Part shown: positions 53,062 through 62,046 of the stretch, in pieces
Layout of the letters: every line of letters begins with the position of its first letter
Position numbering within the stretch: position 1 is the first letter of the stretch
Assembly (NCBI GenBank): GCA_000431135.1
Contig: HF987815.1
Span: 33,466 to 97,465, forward strand
Length of the DNA stretch: 64,000 nt
From: Clostridium sp. CAG:590
GTDB lineage: Bacteria; Bacillota; Clostridia; Lachnospirales; Lachnospiraceae
Direction of reading: 5' to 3'
The notes under the pieces: model-generated
The model's input: the letters and a program-made list of their open reading frames with translations, nothing else
Told to the model about the DNA's origin: nothing
Database searches by the model: none
Position numbers and translations under genes: made by a program

Positions 53062-53154
53062 GCACTTTTGTACACACAACAAAAAGTGCCACCCTGAATG
53101 CAAGCATTCCGGTGACACTTTTTATTATGTGTACAAAAGCACTTCGTGCTTTTG
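53062..53154. terminator. Long hairpin terminator region between rplL and a convergent gene
   Basis: An imperfect palindrome of about 80 bases is centred on GAATGC-AA-GCATTC (53096-53109). Its arms read TTTTGTACACACAACAAAAA on the left and, on the opposite strand, TTTTGTACACATAATAAAAA on the right. A second small hairpin AAAAGCAC-TTC-GTGCTTTT (53136-53154) follows. A/T runs on both sides allow termination for both converging genes. Confidence 0.72.
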
Positions 53155-53177
53155 CTTGGCTCACTGTTTCGCGCAGA

Positions 53178-53546
53178 TTACTTTAATGTAACCTTAGCTC
53201 CTTCAGCCTCTAACTTAGTCTTGATGTCCTCAGCCTCAGCCTTAGCAGCTGCTTCCTTAACTACCTTAGGAGCGCCGTCTACAACTTCCTTAGCTTCCTT
53301 AAGACCTAAACCAGTTACCTCACGAACAACCTTGATAACCTTAACTTTGTTTGGTCCAACTTCTGTTAACTCAACATCGAACTCGTCCTTCTCTGCTGCT
53401 GCTTCACCAGCTGCTCCGCCTGCTGCTACAACTGCAACACCTGCTGCTGCAGATACGCCGAACTCTTCCTCACAAGCCTTAACTAAATCATTTAACTCTA
53501 ATACGCTTAACTTCTTGATCTCTTCGATAAATTCCTGAGTAGTCAT
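53178..53546 (-). CDS. rplL: Ribosomal protein L7/L12
   Basis: A 122-residue stalk protein. The N-terminal dimerisation helices TTQEFIEEIKKLSVLELNDL, the Ala/Gly-rich hinge GVAVVAAGGAAGEAAAEK and the C-terminal KVKVIKVVREVTGLGLKEAK are canonical. The start is ATG 53546 with GGAGG 8 bases upstream. It follows rplJ by 113 bases in the same transcript, and ends before a strong hairpin. Confidence 0.97.
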   Translation of the reverse strand: MTTQEFIEEIKKLSVLELNDLVKACEEEFGVSAAAGVAVVAAGGAAGEAAAEKDEFDVELTEVGPNKVKVIKVVREVTGLGLKEAKEVVDGAPKVVKEAAAKAEAEDIKTKLEAEGAKVTLK

Positions 53547-53659
53547 TATTAATTCCTCCATTATAAAATAATTATTATCGTGTAGCTATACTACATTTGC
53601 GACACTTCGTGTCAGTCTCTTATGCTGTCTTCAACAGCCTGCTGTCTGAAACATAAATC

Positions 53660-54160
53660 TTATGCTTCTGCTGCACCATCCTGCTGCTCTGCAATCTGCT
53701 TGATAACTCTTGCAAAGTTTGCGATTGGTGACTGAATACTTCCAAGTAACTTGGAAAGTAACTCTTCTCTTGAAGGGATGCTGGAAATTGCCTTAATTCC
53801 TGCCTGGTCATAGTAAGTTCCCTCAATTACACCACACTTAATCTCTAATGCTTCAGCGTCCTTTGCGAACTTAGCAAGAATTCTTGCCGGTGCTGTTGCA
53901 TCATCCTTAGAGATAGCGATTGCATTTGGTCCTTCCAGATCATCTTTCAAAGACTCAAACTCTGTTCCTTCAATAGCAAACTTAACCATTGTGTTCTTAT
54001 ATACTTTGTAAGCGACACCTGCTTCTCTTAACTCCTTACGAAGTCTGGTATCCTGCTCTACAGTAAGACCACGATAGTCAACGATTACTGCTGACTTTGC
54101 GTCCTGAAGCTGAGCTTTGATCTCCTCAACGATTGGTTGCTTTAATTCAATCTTTGCCAT
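53660..54160 (-). CDS. rplJ: Ribosomal protein L10
   Basis: A 166-residue protein starting MAKIELKQPIVEEIKAQLQD with SAVIVDYRGLTVEQDTRLRK and KVYKNTMVKFAIEGTEFESL, typical of L10. The longer open frame upstream is the L10 leader RNA and not coding; GGAGG lies 9 bases before ATG 54160. It binds L7/L12 dimers and represses its own operon through the leader. The end is the usual short Ala-rich tail. Confidence 0.96.
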   Translation of the reverse strand: MAKIELKQPIVEEIKAQLQDAKSAVIVDYRGLTVEQDTRLRKELREAGVAYKVYKNTMVKFAIEGTEFESLKDDLEGPNAIAISKDDATAPARILAKFAKDAEALEIKCGVIEGTYYDQAGIKAISSIPSREELLSKLLGSIQSPIANFARVIKQIAEQQDGAAEA

Positions 54161-54179
54161 CGTATTGCGCCTCCTTATA

Positions 54180-54338
54180 AAACTAATGACTGCGCGACAT
54201 CGAACCTCTAACCGCTTTTCTAAATATAAGAAAAGCTCTATATCCAAAGACATAGAGCGAAACGTCAAACATACGATTCTTCCTCGGTAGGCGCTGTGCT
54301 TACACCAAATGGTACCTACTGTCTTCGGCAGTTCATCG
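54180..54338 (-). ncRNA. L10 ribosomal protein leader
   Basis: The minus-strand leader between the rplJ promoter and start contains GACAGTAGGTACCATTTGG and GCCTACCGAGGAAGAATCG, the conserved sequence of the L10 leader, followed by paired elements GCTCTAT/ATAGAGC (54235-54241 with 54252-54258) and GCTTTTCT/AGAAAAGC (54214-54221 with 54229-54236). The last two are mutually exclusive, as expected for an attenuation switch. L10-(L7/L12)4 binding should lower rplJL expression. Confidence 0.85.
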
Positions 54339-54344
54339 TTTGAT

Positions 54345-54373
54345 ACTTTACCACACGTATCCGCGTGTGTCAA
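54345..54373 (-). promoter_or_regulatory. Promoter of rplJL
   Basis: The minus strand has TTGACA (54368-54373), 17 bases, TAAAGT (54345-54350), just before the L10 leader. rplK and rplA do not lie upstream, where the fliD-like gene is divergent. Confidence 0.85.
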
Positions 54374-54593
54374 GTCTATTTTTTGCTATTTTTCATATAA
54401 ATGAATATAACGCTTGATTTTATTATGTTTTTTAGTATATATTTGTTTTTTCTATTCTAGACATCTCCTATATTGTATGCTATATTTAAAATATCTATAT
54501 ACAGATTACGGAAGTGCTATTTTCAATGGATGGAACAGATAGTGCACTTTTCTTATAAACATATTGGAATGTCCAGGGAAGGAGGTAGATGGT

Positions 54594-55856
54594 ATGTTAA
54601 ATTTAAGCAACGTTTATCACTATTATAGTGGTCAGATTGCTATTCCGAAGCAGAATCTTCGTTCTAATTCTCAGAAAAAAGACGATCTCAAAGCTTTATA
54701 TCACAACATTGTAAAACAGAATCAGCAGTCACCATTCTATAAGTTTACCTTCTCTAATACTGTGCAGGCTTATACAATCGGCATCAAGGAAGCCGCTATG
54801 TCCTTAGAAAGTGATAGTGAATCATTAGGCGGAGCCGATGAACGTTTCAATGAAATGAAAGCTGTCTCCTCCAATGAGGGTGTTCTTTATGCTAATTTAC
54901 GCGATATTGCCAACGAAGATCTTCCCGACAAGCTTGCCATCACAGTAGACCGGCTTGCAACCAATCAGACAAATGTCGGATCATATCTTCCTAGCGGTGA
55001 AAATGCATTCACACCCGGAAATTATACACTTGGCATCGCTGTTGGCAGCAACCAGTATACATTCAACCTAAAGATCACCCCAGACGAAACCAACCAGCAG
55101 ATTCAGCGTAATCTGGCAGATGCCATCAACAGTAATGACATCGGCATCCGCGCCTCCATTCGCAATAACCGAATGGACGGCACCAGCGCACTAGTATTAC
55201 GCTCCGAATCCATTGGCAGCCCGCGGACAGATGATCTTTACTTTCATTTTGACGAGACCTACATTGAAAATGATATCACAACTGCCTTAGGATTGGATCA
55301 TGTGGACACAGAGCCATCCGATGCCCATTTCTATATCAATGGTGCCGAGCATACCTCCGCAAGCAACCGGATCTCCCTGAATCATGCATTGGATATTGAT
55401 CTTTTGTCCACATCTGACAAGGACGTTACCGTCTATCTTGCACCGGATGAGAATAAGATTTCCGACAAACTGGATAATTTTCTTGCATCCTATAACGATC
55501 TGGTAGATATCGCACGGGATGGATTTCACCAAAAAGGTGCCAGCCGCCTCTACCACGATATTACCGGAATTGCCAATCGTCACAGTGCTGCTCTTGCAGA
55601 AGCCGGACTTACACTCGATGAGAACGGGTATCTCAACCGCTCCGAGGACACGAACAGTTTACAGGTCAAACGGCTATTCGATGAGGATATCTCCGGATTC
55701 CGCTCCGATATTCACAAGGTAACACAAAAAATGATCCTGAATCCACTCGATTACATCGACAAGGTTGTTGTCACTTATCCAAATACAAATATTAATTATC
55801 CAAATCCGTATATTCCATCGAAGTATTCCGGACTTCTCTTCAACGATTATGCATAA
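54594..55856 (+). CDS. FliD-like flagellar cap family protein
   Basis: A 420-residue protein without signal peptide. The middle part (TIGIKEAAMSLESDSESLGG; FTPGNYTLGIAVGSNQYTFN; ETNQQIQRNLADAINSNDIG) and the C-terminal stretch (DKLDNFLASYNDLVDIARDG; SAALAEAGLTLDENGYLNRS) recall FliD (hook-associated protein 2). It is shorter than most FliD proteins and lacks a clear N-terminal coiled coil, so it may be a flagellar cap paralogue rather than the true cap. The start is ATG 54594 with GGAGG 8 bases upstream; an earlier in-frame TTG overlaps the leader. It is monocistronic and convergent with flagellin. Confidence 0.6.
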   Translation: MLNLSNVYHYYSGQIAIPKQNLRSNSQKKDDLKALYHNIVKQNQQSPFYKFTFSNTVQAYTIGIKEAAMSLESDSESLGGADERFNEMKAVSSNEGVLYANLRDIANEDLPDKLAITVDRLATNQTNVGSYLPSGENAFTPGNYTLGIAVGSNQYTFNLKITPDETNQQIQRNLADAINSNDIGIRASIRNNRMDGTSALVLRSESIGSPRTDDLYFHFDETYIENDITTALGLDHVDTEPSDAHFYINGAEHTSASNRISLNHALDIDLLSTSDKDVTVYLAPDENKISDKLDNFLASYNDLVDIARDGFHQKGASRLYHDITGIANRHSAALAEAGLTLDENGYLNRSEDTNSLQVKRLFDEDISGFRSDIHKVTQKMILNPLDYIDKVVVTYPNTNINYPNPYIPSKYSGLLFNDYA

Positions 55857-55948
55857 CATTCCCCTGCACAGTGTGAACATCCTAAGATAAATGCGAGGAC
55901 ACATGCGGAACACCTATTAGACAGCCGCAAATAAGTGCGATGGAAACA

Positions 55949-56241
55949 GTGCGAAATTTGTTATCATGAATAACAGTTGTAGGGGTGCAACATGTATCAT
56001 AAGCAGGCATGTGGAGTACGCCAGCACTTGGCGAGTAATAGATATTTAGACGAACAAAAACAACCCTCATCATTCAAGGTAATATATTACCAATATAGTC
56101 AAATGATCAGGGTTGTTTTATTGTGAGTCTTATTATATATTACAAGCCTTAGTGTCTGCTGCGTACGAGCCATAATGCAAATGTGCCTGCGGTGATACTG
56201 TTGTAGCTTACAACTGTTGCCGCAACTTAATTATTTCGCAC
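55949..56241. repeat. Imperfect palindrome of about 300 bp between fliD-like gene and fliC
   Basis: The 414 bases between the two flagellar genes fold back on themselves. Paired blocks in order are GTGCGAAAT (55949-55957) with ATTTCGCAC (56233-56241), AACAGTTGTA (55972-55981) with TACAACTGTT (56209-56218), then GCAGGCA/TGCCTGC and shorter ones, ending in the terminator hairpin at 56060-56116. No gene was recognised inside. The design resembles the valS-leader element, though the sequences do not match clearly. Confidence 0.65.
56055..56120. terminator. Terminator between fliD-like gene and fliC
   Basis: ACAACCCTCATCATT (56060-56074) pairs with AATGATCAGGGTTGT (56102-56116), one mismatch, with an inner GGTAATATATTACC hairpin, A-run before and T-run after. 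It is the core of the larger palindrome and can serve both converging genes. Confidence 0.88.
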
Positions 56242-56270
56242 GTCCGTCATCTACACTATACAAGGGAATA

Positions 56271-57665
56271 TTATCTCTGGAAGAGCTGTAAAAGTCCCTC
56301 CGGTCGTGCATTCGACTTGATCAGCATCTGTAACGCACTCTGGCTCAATACATTCTGCTGTGTATATTCCGTTATTTCTTCTGCCATATCCGTATCTCTT
56401 ATTCTGGATACAGCACTTGTCAGGTTCTCATCTGCCGTTTCCAGGTTATTTACTGTATGATCCAAACGATTCTGATATGCACCTAATGCAGACCGGATAC
56501 CGGAAATCTTTGCAACCGCATCATCTACCCGTTCGATTGCCTCAGACGCATATGCATTGGTATATACATTAATATGATTGATCTCCAACGATTCAGCAGT
56601 CGTCTTACTAATGTTAACATTCAGCGTCTGCCCTTCGTTGTTTCCAATCTGAATTACCATCGGTCCTGCAGACAATACCGTAACAGTAGCATCTCCGATT
56701 CCGCCTGTCGGACTGTCAAGCTGTGCATCATATACCATCTTAAATCCGTTTTTATCTGTTACCGTAATACGATTCCCATCTGTGTCAATGGTTGCGGTAT
56801 CCGCAAATCCAATACGTTTTCCATTATCCGTCATAAACTCAGCCTTGGCATCTGTTCCATATACAGTTGGCTGATTGGTTCCTAATAACGCTCTTAAATC
56901 ATCTGATGTAGCCTTTACAGTGATCGACTGGCTTTTACCACTCTGCTGGCTCACAAGTTCCCCTGTGGTAATATTATAGTCTATTCCAATCTTCGCTGCT
57001 GCGTTACGGATCTTCTCGTTTACATCATCGCTGGTATCCCCTTCTTCAACGCGGACTTCTAATCCATTGATCGTTACCGTTCCTGCCTGTTCTTTCGTAA
57101 TCACAGTTCCGCCGGCAAGCACTGTCAGATTGGTCTTCGCCTGTGTTCCTGTCGCTTTCACAGTTATACCATACTCACCCGGTTCAATATCTCCACCAAT
57201 CTCTACAATACTAAGTCCGTCTGTATCTACATAACCCTTCTTGTTCAGTTCTCCATTTAACAATTTTCTTCCGTTAAATTCCGTTGATTCCGAAATACGG
57301 TCTAATTCCTCCTGCAACTGCCGAATCTCGTCCTGCATGGCATCCCTATCCACTTCCTCGTAGACTTCATTCGCTCCGCGAACCGCAAGTTCACGGATAC
57401 GTGCCAAAATGGAATGTACTTCATCCAATGCGCCCTCTGCAGTCTGTATCAAAGAAATTCCGTCATTTGAGTTATCTACCGCTTTGGACAATCCACGGAT
57501 CTGCGCTTCCATTCTCTGTGAAATTGCTTTTGCCGCCGGATCATCCGATGACTTATTCACCTTATATCCGGACGAAAGTCTCTGCATTGATTTCGTCAGA
57601 TTATTATTGATCGCATTCAGGTTATTATTCGCTGTATACGCCAGTGCGTTATGATTCAATCGCAT
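56271..57665 (-). CDS. fliC: Flagellin
   Basis: A 464-residue flagellin. The N-terminal D0/D1 region MRLNHNALAYTANNNLNAIN, TKSMQRLSSGYKVNKSSDDP and AKAISQRMEAQIRGLSKAVD, and the C-terminal VDDAVAKISGIRSALGAYQN, LTSAVSRIRDTDMAEEITEY and SALQMLIKSNARPEGLLQLF, are fully canonical. A variable middle of about 200 residues lies between. The start is ATG 57665 with GAGGTG 7 bases upstream. A sigma-28-type promoter lies about 95 bases upstream, inside the end of the preceding gene. It is exported by the flagellar system, probably with the FliS-like chaperone at 26055-26522. Confidence 0.96.
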   Translation of the reverse strand: MRLNHNALAYTANNNLNAINNNLTKSMQRLSSGYKVNKSSDDPAAKAISQRMEAQIRGLSKAVDNSNDGISLIQTAEGALDEVHSILARIRELAVRGANEVYEEVDRDAMQDEIRQLQEELDRISESTEFNGRKLLNGELNKKGYVDTDGLSIVEIGGDIEPGEYGITVKATGTQAKTNLTVLAGGTVITKEQAGTVTINGLEVRVEEGDTSDDVNEKIRNAAAKIGIDYNITTGELVSQQSGKSQSITVKATSDDLRALLGTNQPTVYGTDAKAEFMTDNGKRIGFADTATIDTDGNRITVTDKNGFKMVYDAQLDSPTGGIGDATVTVLSAGPMVIQIGNNEGQTLNVNISKTTAESLEINHINVYTNAYASEAIERVDDAVAKISGIRSALGAYQNRLDHTVNNLETADENLTSAVSRIRDTDMAEEITEYTQQNVLSQSALQMLIKSNARPEGLLQLFQR

Positions 57666-57755
57666 ATAAATCACCTCATTCTCTGTCATTCAGCGGTTCA
57701 AACATCCATTTTCGCACCGACTGTACAATTTATGATGATATCCTTATCCTCTACA

Positions 57756-60700
57756 TTACTTATCGGCTGCAACCCCCGTGAACTTAACAGCCGTCATCAA
57801 CTGCTTTGCAACTTTATACAGGCGGCCGGTTGTAACCTCTCCATTCTCCGCCAGACCATATTGTGCCGGTTTGCTTCCGTCAAACCGAAGATCGCGAACC
57901 TCCATTCCAATCTTGGCAAACACGGAACGAAATGTAAGTTCATTCGCCTCTAATATGTGTTGACCTTCCTCTTTTTCTAATGTAACATACCCTTCTATCT
58001 GATCATTTTCAACATGAATAAATGATTCCAGCTTCCCATATCGGGGCGTATCCATTGTTGCCGTGATCTCACCTGCATGTTCACCGTCCTGCAAAAGTGA
58101 TATTTTCATAATGCTCACTTTGCCATCTACTACTAATGGCACCTGGAATACATCCTGCTCCACCGCTCTCATCGCAATCGGCATTCCGGCATTTAATAAT
58201 TTTAACGACTGAATATCCATTGCCGTGATCGTACCATTTTGTTCCTTCGCATGGATCTCCTCCGATAAACCTGCACGGATATTCTCCAATCCATAAAGAA
58301 CATCCTGTTTTCCTTCCATATGTTCAAGAATGGCATCCTCTGTCTTTGTCACCTTGTCTTCCGATTCCTTTGACAAACCCTGCTTCATATCCCGGATCAT
58401 TCCATAAATACCGTCTTTTCCATACATCACCTGATGCGCCGCCAATATATTCGTAACGGTAGATGGCATTTCATTTGCCTGCAGCATCATAGAAACTTCT
58501 TCCTCACAATCCAATGCCTGCTGCAAGGTTCTTGCAAGTTCTTCCGAAACCTGTGCGTCAGCCTCCGCTGTATCCCCGGTTCTGACCAATGCATTCAGTT
58601 CCTCAAAACTCATATTCCGGTAATCCACCTGCTCCAGATTCTTCAGAACCTGCGGCTTTATATGCCGCAAAATGCTACCCGACAGCGATTGATTATACGC
58701 GGTTTCCACCTGCTCTAAGATGCCCTTTGTATCCATATTCACATTTTCGCGTTCACCAAAGGAATCGTCTACTGCGACATTCAATCCTTGTACTTTTCGA
58801 CTCTTGTCAGCCGCAAATAAATTATGCAGCGTTACATCCTGTCCGTTCCGCACAACTGCACCGATGTCCTTTCCATGCGATTTTTCAATCTTATCAAGCA
58901 GCCGATAAATGCCGATAAAACTTTTCCGTTCTTCCTGTGTAATGCCATTGGTCTTATCCAACTGGTATAAGAATTCAGAAAAACGCTGCTCATCCGTAAT
59001 TCCCCGGATCTCTTTCTGCTGCATGATCTCTTCATTCAATCCATCTATTGTCATATTCAGCGGATTCTTATTCTCACGGATCAGATTCAATACAATCTGT
59101 GGTGTCAGCGTCTCAAACATCTGTTGCACTTTTGCATCCGCGGATTTCACACTGACAATATTTTCTTTGGTCATTTCCATCTGATTATATGCTAATATCC
59201 GTACCGCGCGCTGATTTGCCTCATTCCGGTCAAAATCCAGATCTTCCAAAATAGCATCCACATTTTGAAAGGCATCTGTGATCGAATCTCCCATATCCGC
59301 TCTCGGTTTTGTCATCATCGTTTCATACGCCTTACCCATCAGTGTTGCCTTCATATGGCTTGCGGTGTCATATAATCCACCCACGGTTACAGCCGGGGTA
59401 CGAACCATTTCTCCCAATGCATATGCAGGGAGATTCTTCAATCCGTCCGTTTTCGATAACGTCTCCTTCAACAGATCAACGCCATCCGGAATATCATGCA
59501 GATCCTGTGAAGAAACCACCTGCTCATAATAATCTGCTTCCTGACTCTTAAGCGCATCAACCACTTTCGATAACGGTTTTGCGTCAATATTGATATCCTG
59601 CTTCACCAGACGGGTTGCTGCCTCCATTGTCATCGCCAGCCGGATCTCTTCCAATTGCCGTCTGGCAGTCACTGCTGCCGGATGATTGGAAAACATGGCA
59701 TTTACCGCACCCGATCCTTCTCCGCTCAACGAAAGACTTGCGCCCTCTGCGCCCGTATTAAATGGTCGCCGGCTTGTCCGCACATTCATGTTGCGCATTG
59801 TACTATTATATAAATACGATATCGTAAGCGGCTTTCCCTGTGTTGCTGCTGTATCTACCACACTTGTTGTAATGGACTGTACCTTTTCTACCAACTGGCT
59901 TGCTCTCTCTGCTAACGTACTTCCACTGACTCTGGCATGCTCCGGGGAATTCCCAATCGCAACCTGTTCCTCGATATTTGCCTGCAACTGCGGCTCCTGC
60001 AAGCCACGCTGATTCAATGCCTGTACAGACATAAACATCCGAAGCGAATCTACCGTAACCGGAAGTTCATGCTGCAACATAAACTTTGCACCTGCCAGAC
60101 TTTGTTCTGTCACCGACATCCCCGCAGCCTCCGCAACAGCCGTTACCTGTGGATAAATGTCATTCCACACCTGCTGGTCAAGCGGTTTTTCTTGCGCCGG
60201 ACTATCTGCATTTACACTATTCCGGGCAGTTTCTACATTGGCTATCGTAAAATCCATATCGTTCTGAATCATATAAATCATCTGTTCATCACTGATATGC
60301 ACTTTTTCCTGTTGTTTTCCCTCGGATGCTGTATCGACTCTGCCCGGCGAAACCCTTTCCTGTTCCGTATACGGAACATTGACAACATATCCCTCGCTGT
60401 TAAGGCGACTGGTTCCCGGCCGGTAAGCCGGCTCTCCACCTCCATTTGCATTTGCTGCCGGATCCGTTGCGGCCGGAATCTCCTCTGTCACCGGCATAAC
60501 ACTATCATCCACCGGTTCATTGCCAATCAGATGATTGCGTAATTTCCCAATGGTTTCCTTTACAATATCTCCAAGCTCCTTATTAACTTCTTCCCGATGT
60601 TCTCCGGAACGAATTGTGATGACCATTCCCATCAGATCAGACAACGCTGCATTACTGACATCAATCTGCATCATGCGAAGCTTTGCAATTTCATCCGCAG

Positions 60701-61166
60701 TTAAATTTCGCAGGATCTCTTTCTGGTTCTCTTTTGCTTTTTCCTCATCTAATGCACCGTCTAAGTTATCCTTGATCATATCGGAAATCTGTTCCGTGTT
60801 CTGCATCACCTGCGCGCTGGTTGCTGCTCCCAAATTCGCCGCCTGACCCTGCTGCTGTATACCAACTACTTTCAACGATACTTTGGAAACATCTGCCTGT
60901 TGTATTTTCAAATAAATGGTATCTCCCGGCTGTGCATTCTTTAACTCCTCGGTCGCCTTGGTCTGCAACTGAATCCCATTCAGATCCAAAACCGGATTCT
61001 CTCCGCCTTTGACCAGCCTGCACGCCAACAGATCTCCAATCTGATTATTCCCCAATATACTTTGCCCTTTATTTCCGGTTTCTGTATTCCCTGCTGCTAT
61101 ATTACCAGCCTGCGCATTGCCAAATGCAGTCCGGTTCTGATTGTTTCCGCTAATCTGATAATTCAT
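57756..61166 (-). CDS. Large FliK-like protein of Lachnospiraceae type
   Basis: An 1136-residue protein without signal peptide or helices. The N-terminus is Gln/Asn/Gly-rich (QISGNNQNRTAFGNAQAGNI), then NPVLDLNGIQLQTKATEELK, resembling flagellar hook-length proteins. The long middle is helical (NLIRENKNPLNMTIDGLNEE; ETLSKTDGLKNLPAYALGEM), and the C-terminal 110 residues (SLLQDGEHAGEITATMDTPR; YVTLEKEEGQHILEANELTF) recall the FliK C-terminal domain, with the typical strand pattern. I infer a role in flagellar assembly because it precedes fliC and shares this motif; the size is unusually large. The start is ATG 61166 with GAGGTG upstream. The name DUF6240 comes to mind for this type, but was not verified. 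Confidence 0.65.
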   Translation of the reverse strand: MNYQISGNNQNRTAFGNAQAGNIAAGNTETGNKGQSILGNNQIGDLLACRLVKGGENPVLDLNGIQLQTKATEELKNAQPGDTIYLKIQQADVSKVSLKVVGIQQQGQAANLGAATSAQVMQNTEQISDMIKDNLDGALDEEKAKENQKEILRNLTADEIAKLRMMQIDVSNAALSDLMGMVITIRSGEHREEVNKELGDIVKETIGKLRNHLIGNEPVDDSVMPVTEEIPAATDPAANANGGGEPAYRPGTSRLNSEGYVVNVPYTEQERVSPGRVDTASEGKQQEKVHISDEQMIYMIQNDMDFTIANVETARNSVNADSPAQEKPLDQQVWNDIYPQVTAVAEAAGMSVTEQSLAGAKFMLQHELPVTVDSLRMFMSVQALNQRGLQEPQLQANIEEQVAIGNSPEHARVSGSTLAERASQLVEKVQSITTSVVDTAATQGKPLTISYLYNSTMRNMNVRTSRRPFNTGAEGASLSLSGEGSGAVNAMFSNHPAAVTARRQLEEIRLAMTMEAATRLVKQDINIDAKPLSKVVDALKSQEADYYEQVVSSQDLHDIPDGVDLLKETLSKTDGLKNLPAYALGEMVRTPAVTVGGLYDTASHMKATLMGKAYETMMTKPRADMGDSITDAFQNVDAILEDLDFDRNEANQRAVRILAYNQMEMTKENIVSVKSADAKVQQMFETLTPQIVLNLIRENKNPLNMTIDGLNEEIMQQKEIRGITDEQRFSEFLYQLDKTNGITQEERKSFIGIYRLLDKIEKSHGKDIGAVVRNGQDVTLHNLFAADKSRKVQGLNVAVDDSFGERENVNMDTKGILEQVETAYNQSLSGSILRHIKPQVLKNLEQVDYRNMSFEELNALVRTGDTAEADAQVSEELARTLQQALDCEEEVSMMLQANEMPSTVTNILAAHQVMYGKDGIYGMIRDMKQGLSKESEDKVTKTEDAILEHMEGKQDVLYGLENIRAGLSEEIHAKEQNGTITAMDIQSLKLLNAGMPIAMRAVEQDVFQVPLVVDGKVSIMKISLLQDGEHAGEITATMDTPRYGKLESFIHVENDQIEGYVTLEKEEGQHILEANELTFRSVFAKIGMEVRDLRFDGSKPAQYGLAENGEVTTGRLYKVAKQLMTAVKFTGVAADK
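57760..57787 (-). promoter_or_regulatory. Sigma-28-type promoter of fliC
   Basis: The minus strand has TTAAGTTC (57780-57787), 12 bases, GCCGATAA (57760-57767). The -10 is a full match to the SigD/FliA consensus and the -35 matches 6 of 8; spacing is one base longer than usual. It lies inside the last codons of the FliK-like gene. Confidence 0.6.
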
Positions 61167-61311
61167 GCCATCACCTCGTTCTGTCACTGTACTATAATCT
61201 CATCTTTCCTTACGAACAAATATACACCGTCTCATAATACATATTTCGGATATTTTCTTCAAATTCTGAATACTGTGCTCACGAATGGCACATGCTCCGA
61301 AATAAAAAAAG

Positions 61312-61400
61312 AAGTCATATGTGTCTGCCTTGTATCGTTTGAGCAGGCTGCATAAATAAAAACATGCCGGCGTACCATAAAGGCTCAACATATATGACTT
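61312..61400 (-). other. Structured intergenic element with T-run
   Basis: On the minus strand AAGTCATAT (61392-61400) pairs perfectly with ATATGACTT (61312-61320), an inner GAGC/GCTC pair adds to the stem, and CTTTTTTT follows. It spans 89 bases. It lies between the 184-residue protein gene and the FliK-like gene, so it may be a terminator or a leader RNA. The 297-base gap from 61167 to 61463 holds nothing else I could support. Confidence 0.45.
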
Positions 61401-61463
61401 TCTCTATATCTCTTTGCATGTGTTCCCCACACGTCTTCCAAAATTCCTATACTGTGCAGGGGG

Positions 61464-62018
61464 TTATTTTGTGATCTTCTTTGCCTGCTCCTGCTTTTTC
61501 TTCTCCTGCGCTTTCGCAGCCTTTCTTGCTTCCTTTTCCTTTTCTTCCTTTGCATATTCGTTCTGAAGCTCTCTCTGTTTCTTCCGCATCTTTGCTCCAA
61601 AACTCTTCTTCTTTGGCTCCTCGGCTGCTTTCTTCTTACCGCGCACGCTCTTGATCTCTGTAATATAGATACCACTTACCATTGCTTTTACTTCGCATTT
61701 GGTTGGAAGATCATCAAAAATACCGTCATCACAGATCAAATTCAATGTCTGCGGACCAACCTTCGCCTTTACAATTGGCATCTTTGCATTACGGAAACGC
61801 TTTGGTGTCTGTTCCATAACAACCTTTGGAAGTCCTGCATCTTTTAACTTCATCATCTTCTTATCAATGATCAGCATAGAAGTCTGCTGCGCAGCCGCCT
61901 GCATTTCTTCCTTCTGTGCCATCTGTTTCTTCTGCATCTTGTTACCTACAAAATACAACGCTACTAAAATACCGATCAATACGGCAATCACAATCAATGT
62001 AATAACTAATGGACTCAT
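61464..62018 (-). CDS. Membrane-anchored basic protein of unknown function
   Basis: A 184-residue protein with one N-terminal helix (VITLIVIAVLIGILVALYFV), a small globular part at about 45-125 (SMLIIDKKMMKLKDAGLPKV; GIFDDLPTKCEVKAMVSGIY), and a highly charged Lys/Glu/Ala coiled tail (KEEKEKEARKAAKAQEKKKQ). The layout is a little YajC-like, but I would not name it. AGGAGG lies 6 bases before the ATG. It lies 28 bases after plsC on the same strand, so it is probably in its operon. Confidence 0.65.
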   Translation of the reverse strand: MSPLVITLIVIAVLIGILVALYFVGNKMQKKQMAQKEEMQAAAQQTSMLIIDKKMMKLKDAGLPKVVMEQTPKRFRNAKMPIVKAKVGPQTLNLICDDGIFDDLPTKCEVKAMVSGIYITEIKSVRGKKKAAEEPKKKSFGAKMRKKQRELQNEYAKEEKEKEARKAAKAQEKKKQEQAKKITK

Positions 62019-62046
62019 ATATTATCCTCCTTGTCATAGTCCGGCA

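Noticed and set aside
61312..61400. c-di-GMP (GEMM) riboswitch before the FliK-like gene
   Set aside because: None of the conserved GEMM sequences is present; only a long stem is seen.
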